Source: Mayfieldus sp963740555
GTDB lineage: Bacteria > Actinomycetota > Thermoleophilia > Solirubrobacterales > 70-9
Assembly: GCA_963740555.1 (NCBI GenBank)
Contig: CAVUES010000009.1
Coordinates: 1 to 8,165 of the forward strand
Length of the DNA: 8,165 nt
Direction: 5' to 3'
In this document: in pieces, positions 5,923-8,165 of the stretch
Numbering within the stretch: position 1 is the stretch's first letter
How the letters are laid out: every line of letters begins with the position of its first letter
Translations under genes and position numbers: made by a program
Notes under the pieces: generated by a model
Databases searched by the model: none
The model's input: only the letters and a program-made list of their open reading frames with translations
What the model was told of the DNA's origin: nothing

Positions 5923-6309
5923 TCAGTCGTCGCCGCCCTCGCCAGGGTCGCCGCCCTCGCCACCGCCGTCCCCGGTGCCGCCACCGCCACCGCCGCTCGA
6001 TCCGGTCGTAACGGGCGAATGGCTCGGGGCCGCCGAGGAGGCTCCACTGCTGCCGGTCGAGACCGGCGCGCTCGTCAGGCTGCTCGCCTGCGAGCTGGTT
6101 GGAGAGCTGTGCGGCGGGCCCGCGGCCTGTGCCTGGTGCTGGTGCTTCGGCTTGACGTGGACGGTGCGCCTGATCACCTGGGTAGTCGGCGTCGGGGCGC
6201 TGGCGGCCTTCTGCGTCGCCGCCCTGTTGGAGCTCATCGCGTAGCCGCCGAGCCCTCCCAGTCCGAGGACGAGCGCGAAGGCCGCAATCTTGATTCTCAA
6301 GTCGTTCAC
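5923..6309 (-). CDS. Secreted/anchored Ser/Gly-rich low-complexity protein, first gene of the redox operon
   Basis: This 128-aa protein is not assignable to a family. A signal peptide or anchor (1-28, with R5 and K7 before FALVLGLGGLGGYAM) is shared with the downstream 91-aa paralog. Then follow a basic/His segment (QVIRRTVHVKPKHQHQ, 44-59; H51, H56 and H58 could bind metal or haem), a Ser/Thr/Pro/Ala stretch with PVSTGSSGAS (82-91) and PVTTGSSG (99-106), and a Gly/Asp/Glu tail (107-128) ending in GGDD. S88-G-A-S91 fits the [ST]GA[ST] core of ApbE targets but lacks the usual preceding Asp. The start is GTG (6307-6309), with AAGGAG (6318-6323) 8 nt upstream; an ATG 5 nt before it is out of frame and stops at once. 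Opposite-strand frames here are mirror images of the repetitive codons. The function is unknown; operon position ties it to the haem protein, ferredoxin system and ApbE. Confidence 0.75.
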   Translation of the reverse strand: MNDLRIKIAAFALVLGLGGLGGYAMSSNRAATQKAASAPTPTTQVIRRTVHVKPKHQHQAQAAGPPHSSPTSSQASSLTSAPVSTGSSGASSAAPSHSPVTTGSSGGGGGGTGDGGGEGGDPGEGGDD

Positions 6310-6317
6310 CGCATCCG

Positions 6318-6323
6318 CTCCTT
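6318..6323 (-). promoter_or_regulatory. Shine-Dalgarno (AAGGAG) deciding the GTG start of the 128-aa protein
   Basis: AAGGAG is 8 nt upstream of the GTG at 6309. It implies a leadered transcript for the redox operon, unlike the rightward regulator gene. Confidence 0.7.
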
Positions 6324-6384
6324 CACCTAGTGGTTGAAACGCGATTCTGCGGAGCGGCGGGGAAACGGCCCGAGAAGCGCAGGT

Positions 6385-6406
6385 AAAGGGATGGGAAAGG
6401 ATTTGA
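6385..6406 (+). promoter_or_regulatory. Candidate OmpR/PhoB-type operator: AAAGG direct repeats 11 bp apart
   Basis: AAAGG begins at 6385 and again at 6396, exactly 11 bp apart (AAAGGGATGGG then AAAGGATTTGA). A weaker GAAGC begins 11 bp earlier at 6374. OmpR-family regulators bind as head-to-tail dimers to direct repeats with an 11-bp period, and an OmpR-family gene starts 43 bp further right. The site would be centred about 53 bp before the presumed transcription start at 6449, a plausible activator position. This rests on two short matches, so it is tentative. Confidence 0.3.
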
Positions 6407-6436
6407 CGGCGCCTCAGGGGCCGGCGGAGGCGGCGT

Positions 6437-6442
6437 TACATT
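6437..6442 (+). promoter_or_regulatory. Candidate -10 box (TACATT) for leaderless transcription of the response regulator
   Basis: TACATT fits TAnnnT and ends 6 nt before the GTG at 6449. The start codon would then be at the transcript's 5' end. The nearest GGAGG (6426-6430) is 18 nt away, too far to serve as a Shine-Dalgarno, which agrees with a leaderless mRNA. TTGACG at 6403 is too distant (28 bp) to be its -35. Confidence 0.4.
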
Positions 6443-6448
6443 GGCCCC

Positions 6449-7165
6449 GTGCCCGGCTCACTCCCTCCCCGGCGCATCCTCTTCGTCGAGGATGAGGCGT
6501 CGATCTTCGAGCCCTTCTCGAAGGCGCTGCGCCGCAATGGCTACGACCCGGTGATCGCACAGACGGTCGCCGAGGGACTCGAGCTCGCGGAGCGCGTCGA
6601 TCCCGATCTCATCCTGCTCGACCTCAACCTCCCAGACGGCGACGGAGCTGATCTCTGCCGCACGCTCCGCCGGAGCTCCGATGTCCCAATCGTCATGCTC
6701 ACCGCCCGCGGGACCGAGATGGACAGGGTGCTGGGCCTGGAGCTCGGCGCCGACGACTACGTGGTCAAGCCGTTCAGCTCGCGGGAGTTGATCTCTCGCA
6801 TCCGCGCCGTGCTGCGGCGGCCACGCGCCTCGCAGTCGGAGCCCAACGCGCGGATCGAGATCGGAGAGCTGGTCCTGGACCCGGCGGCCAGATCGGTGAC
6901 GCTCGCAGGCGAGACGGTCCCATTGACTCGCAAGGAGTTCGATCTGCTCGCGGCGCTCGCCGTACATCCCGGCGAGGTCACCACCCGGGAGGACCTCATG
7001 GCGCGGGTTTGGGACGCCAACTGGTTCGGCTCCACGAAGACCCTCGACGTTCACATCCGCACGCTGCGCAAGAAGCTCGGCGACGACAGCGCGAATCCCC
7101 GCTTCATCGAGACCGTCCGCGGAGTGGGCTTCCGCCTGCTCGGGCAGGAAGGTGATTCGCCGTAA
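6449..7165 (+). CDS. OmpR/PhoB-family DNA-binding response regulator
   Basis: This 238-aa regulator has an N-terminal receiver domain (about 8-124) with all key residues: acidic pair E14/D15, phosphoacceptor D58 in ILLDLNLPDGDG, T85 in VMLTARG, and K107 in YVVKPFS. The C-terminal winged-helix domain (about 136-232) carries LVLDPAARSV, the LTRKEFDLLAAL motif (159-170), the recognition-helix region TKTLDVHIRTLRKKLG (196-211) and the wing FIETVRGVGFRLL (219-231). Phosphorylation by the adjacent kinase would promote dimerisation and DNA binding. The start is GTG. There is no usable Shine-Dalgarno, but a TAnnnT box lies 6 nt upstream. It is divergent from the redox operon and directly followed by the kinase, so autoregulation and control of the redox operon are both plausible. 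The signal is unknown. Confidence 0.94.
   Translation: MPGSLPPRRILFVEDEASIFEPFSKALRRNGYDPVIAQTVAEGLELAERVDPDLILLDLNLPDGDGADLCRTLRRSSDVPIVMLTARGTEMDRVLGLELGADDYVVKPFSSRELISRIRAVLRRPRASQSEPNARIEIGELVLDPAARSVTLAGETVPLTRKEFDLLAALAVHPGEVTTREDLMARVWDANWFGSTKTLDVHIRTLRKKLGDDSANPRFIETVRGVGFRLLGQEGDSP
7146..7152 (+). promoter_or_regulatory. Shine-Dalgarno-like AGGAAGG pointing to a kinase start at 7162
   Basis: AGGAAGG lies within the end of the regulator gene, 9 nt before codon 7162-7164. That codon reads GTA rather than GTG. The spacing to the first canonical in-frame start (GTG at 7192) is 39 nt, too long for this site to serve it. Confidence 0.45.
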
Positions 7166-7191
7166 GCCTCCGTACCGGACTGACGATCGCG

Positions 7192-8165
7192 GTGGCATAC
7201 CTGCTGCTGCTCTCACTGATCGCCTTCGGCGTGCCGCTGGCGGTCAGTCTCGGTGATCGCGTCGATTCCGAGGTCAAGGCCCAGGCGCGCGACCAGGCCG
7301 ACCTGGTCGCCGCCAGCGCGCCCGAGCTTCTGGAGCACTCTCAAAGGGTGACGCTGCAGCGCCTCGTCTCCACCTCGGCGCAGAGCCAGCGCGGCAGGGT
7401 GATCGTCGTGAACAGCACGGGACGGGTGATCGCGGACAGCGCCGGCCCCGCCGAGGTCGGAGCAAGCTACGCGTCTCGGCCCGAGATCGCCGCGGCCCTG
7501 CGCGGGCAGACCTTCCAGGGGAGTCGCCCCAGCCAGACCCTCGGGGCCGAGATCCTCGCGACAGCCGTGCCGATACTCCGAGCGGGCCGGCCGGTCGGCG
7601 CCGTCCGCGTTACCCAGAGCACCTCCGCCGTCCACCGGGCCACTCGTCGGTCGATCCTCGGTCTCGTGCTCCTTGGCGGCGTGGTCCTGCTTCTCGGAGC
7701 GATCGCCGGTGCGTTGATCGCCAGGCAGACGTCTCGCCCGATCGGGCGGCTGGAGGAGGCGGCTCGCAGGGTCGAGGAGGGTGATCTGACCGCGACCGCT
7801 CCGGTCGAGGGAAGCAGCGAGCAGCGCACGCTGGCTCGTTCGTTCAACCGGATGACTGCTCGCCTCGGCAAACTCTTGCGCGGGCAACAGGAGTTCGTCG
7901 CGGACGCTTCCCACCAGCTCCGCACGCCGCTGACGGGGGTTCGCCTGCAGCTGGAAGAGCTTCGCGAGGACACCCCCGAGGGTGAGCGGCGGGATGAGAT
8001 CGATGCCGGGATCCGAGAGGTGGACCGTCTCTCGGAGATCATCGACGAGCTGCTCATCCTCAGCCGCGCGGGCGAGCGCCAGTCGCCAGGCGAGGAGTTC
8101 GACGTCGCCCCGGCGGCCGATCGCGCCCTGGAGCGGTGGCAGAAAACGGCCGACGAGGCTGGGAT
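7192..8165 (+). CDS. Sensor histidine kinase, HAMP/HisKA type (partial, ATPase domain beyond window)
   Basis: The frame stays open to the window end, giving about 324 residues. Counting from the GTG at 7192: TM1 is 1-20 (AYLLLLSLIAFGVPLAV); an extracytoplasmic sensor domain of about 125 residues follows, with RVIVVNSTGRVIADSA resembling a PAS/Cache-like strand pair; TM2 is about 154-177 (SILGLVLLGGVVLLLGAIAG); then a HAMP linker with SRPIGRLEEAARRVEEGDL; then the HisKA dimerisation domain with H241 in ADASHQLRTPLTGVRLQL, the autophosphorylation site. The catalytic N, G1 and G2 boxes lie outside the window. The in-frame stop at 7153 limits the start to 7156 or later. Seven more family-like residues (SLRTGLT) precede an in-frame ATC-GCG at 7186, but only GTA (7162) or CTG (7180) could start them. 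I annotate the first canonical codon and regard 7162 as the likely ancestral start. It partners the regulator just upstream. Confidence 0.88.
   Translation, partial: MAYLLLLSLIAFGVPLAVSLGDRVDSEVKAQARDQADLVAASAPELLEHSQRVTLQRLVSTSAQSQRGRVIVVNSTGRVIADSAGPAEVGASYASRPEIAAALRGQTFQGSRPSQTLGAEILATAVPILRAGRPVGAVRVTQSTSAVHRATRRSILGLVLLGGVVLLLGAIAGALIARQTSRPIGRLEEAARRVEEGDLTATAPVEGSSEQRTLARSFNRMTARLGKLLRGQQEFVADASHQLRTPLTGVRLQLEELREDTPEGERRDEIDAGIREVDRLSEIIDELLILSRAGERQSPGEEFDVAPAADRALERWQKTADEAG

Larger units (their letters stand above)
6310..6448. promoter_or_regulatory. Divergent intergenic region between the redox operon and the two-component genes
   Basis: These 139 bp must hold the promoters of both the leftward redox operon and the rightward regulator gene. 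The central part (6381-6406) is A+G rich on the plus strand and less GC-rich than its surroundings. It contains the AAAGG direct repeats and a TTGACG. A short inverted repeat, CGCCTC (6410-6415) / GAGGCG (6427-6432), lies before the regulator. I found no convincing -10/-35 pair for the leftward operon. The arrangement makes it plausible that the regulator controls itself and the redox operon. Confidence 0.6.

Noticed and set aside
5923..6060. Gly/Ser-codon repeats as a tandem DNA repeat or CRISPR-like array
   Set aside because: No regular unit or spacers; the repetition follows from Gly/Asp/Ser codons in a coding frame.
5747..6244. 165-aa plus-strand frame with hydrophobic C-terminus opposite the small paralogs
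   Set aside because: Its hydrophobic run is the antisense of charged/polar repeats, it has no Shine-Dalgarno, and the minus-strand frames have good ribosome sites and mutual homology.
6403..6408. TTGACG as a -35 box for the response regulator
   Set aside because: No -10-like hexamer at 16-19 bp downstream; the TACATT box is 28 bp away.
6410..6432. CGCCTC/GAGGCG inverted repeat as a terminator or operator
   Set aside because: Only a 6-bp stem with an 11-nt loop, no T-run, and easily found by chance at this GC content.

Overview
This is a GC-rich window, about two-thirds G+C by eye, with tightly packed genes, frequent GTG starts and stop/start overlaps. The protein styles resemble soil Actinomycetota, perhaps the Thermoleophilia/Solirubrobacterales group. 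That placement is an inference from gene style, not from a phylogenetic marker. I see no RNA gene, insertion sequence, CRISPR array or attachment site. There is no gene-free stretch longer than 139 bases.

Left part (1-2325). A flavin-dependent pyridine-nucleotide oxidoreductase of the sulfide:quinone-reductase / NDH-2-like group runs leftward off the window edge. Diverging from it is a two-gene phosphate unit: a PiT-family phosphate permease and its DUF47 (PhoU-like) partner, joined by an ATGA overlap.

Middle (2301-6309, all minus strand). A compact seven-gene redox operon reads, in transcription order: a 128-aa Ser/Gly-rich anchored or secreted protein; a 91-aa paralog of it; a 106-aa single-TM protein with a Thr/Ser/Ala/Pro tail; a five-helix ferric-reductase-like haem membrane protein; an NADH-type ferredoxin reductase; a small ferredoxin with a His in the cluster motif; and an ApbE-type FAD:protein FMN transferase. 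Most junctions overlap or are separated by a few bases. Parts of an electron path are recognisable: NADH to FAD reductase to ferredoxin, and a two-haem membrane b-type protein to the cell exterior. ApbE implies covalent FMN on some partner. No ordinary FMN-binding-domain protein is present in the window. The three small proteins instead carry low-complexity tails, and two of them share a P-[VI]-[ST]-T-G-[AS]-S-G motif containing or adjoining [ST]GA[ST]-like sites. This is the most novel part of the window: possibly a minimal flavinylated or envelope electron-transfer system.

Right part (6449-8165). Diverging from the redox operon is an OmpR-family response regulator followed by its sensor histidine kinase, which is cut by the window end before the ATPase domain. 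The 139-bp divergent region holds 11-bp-spaced AAAGG direct repeats, which fit an OmpR/PhoB-type operator. It also holds a TAnnnT box exactly 6 nt before the regulator's GTG, suggesting a leaderless transcript. The same box-to-start geometry occurs before the phosphate permease. The kinase lacks a canonical start codon where the Shine-Dalgarno and family N-terminus point: the codon there is GTA.
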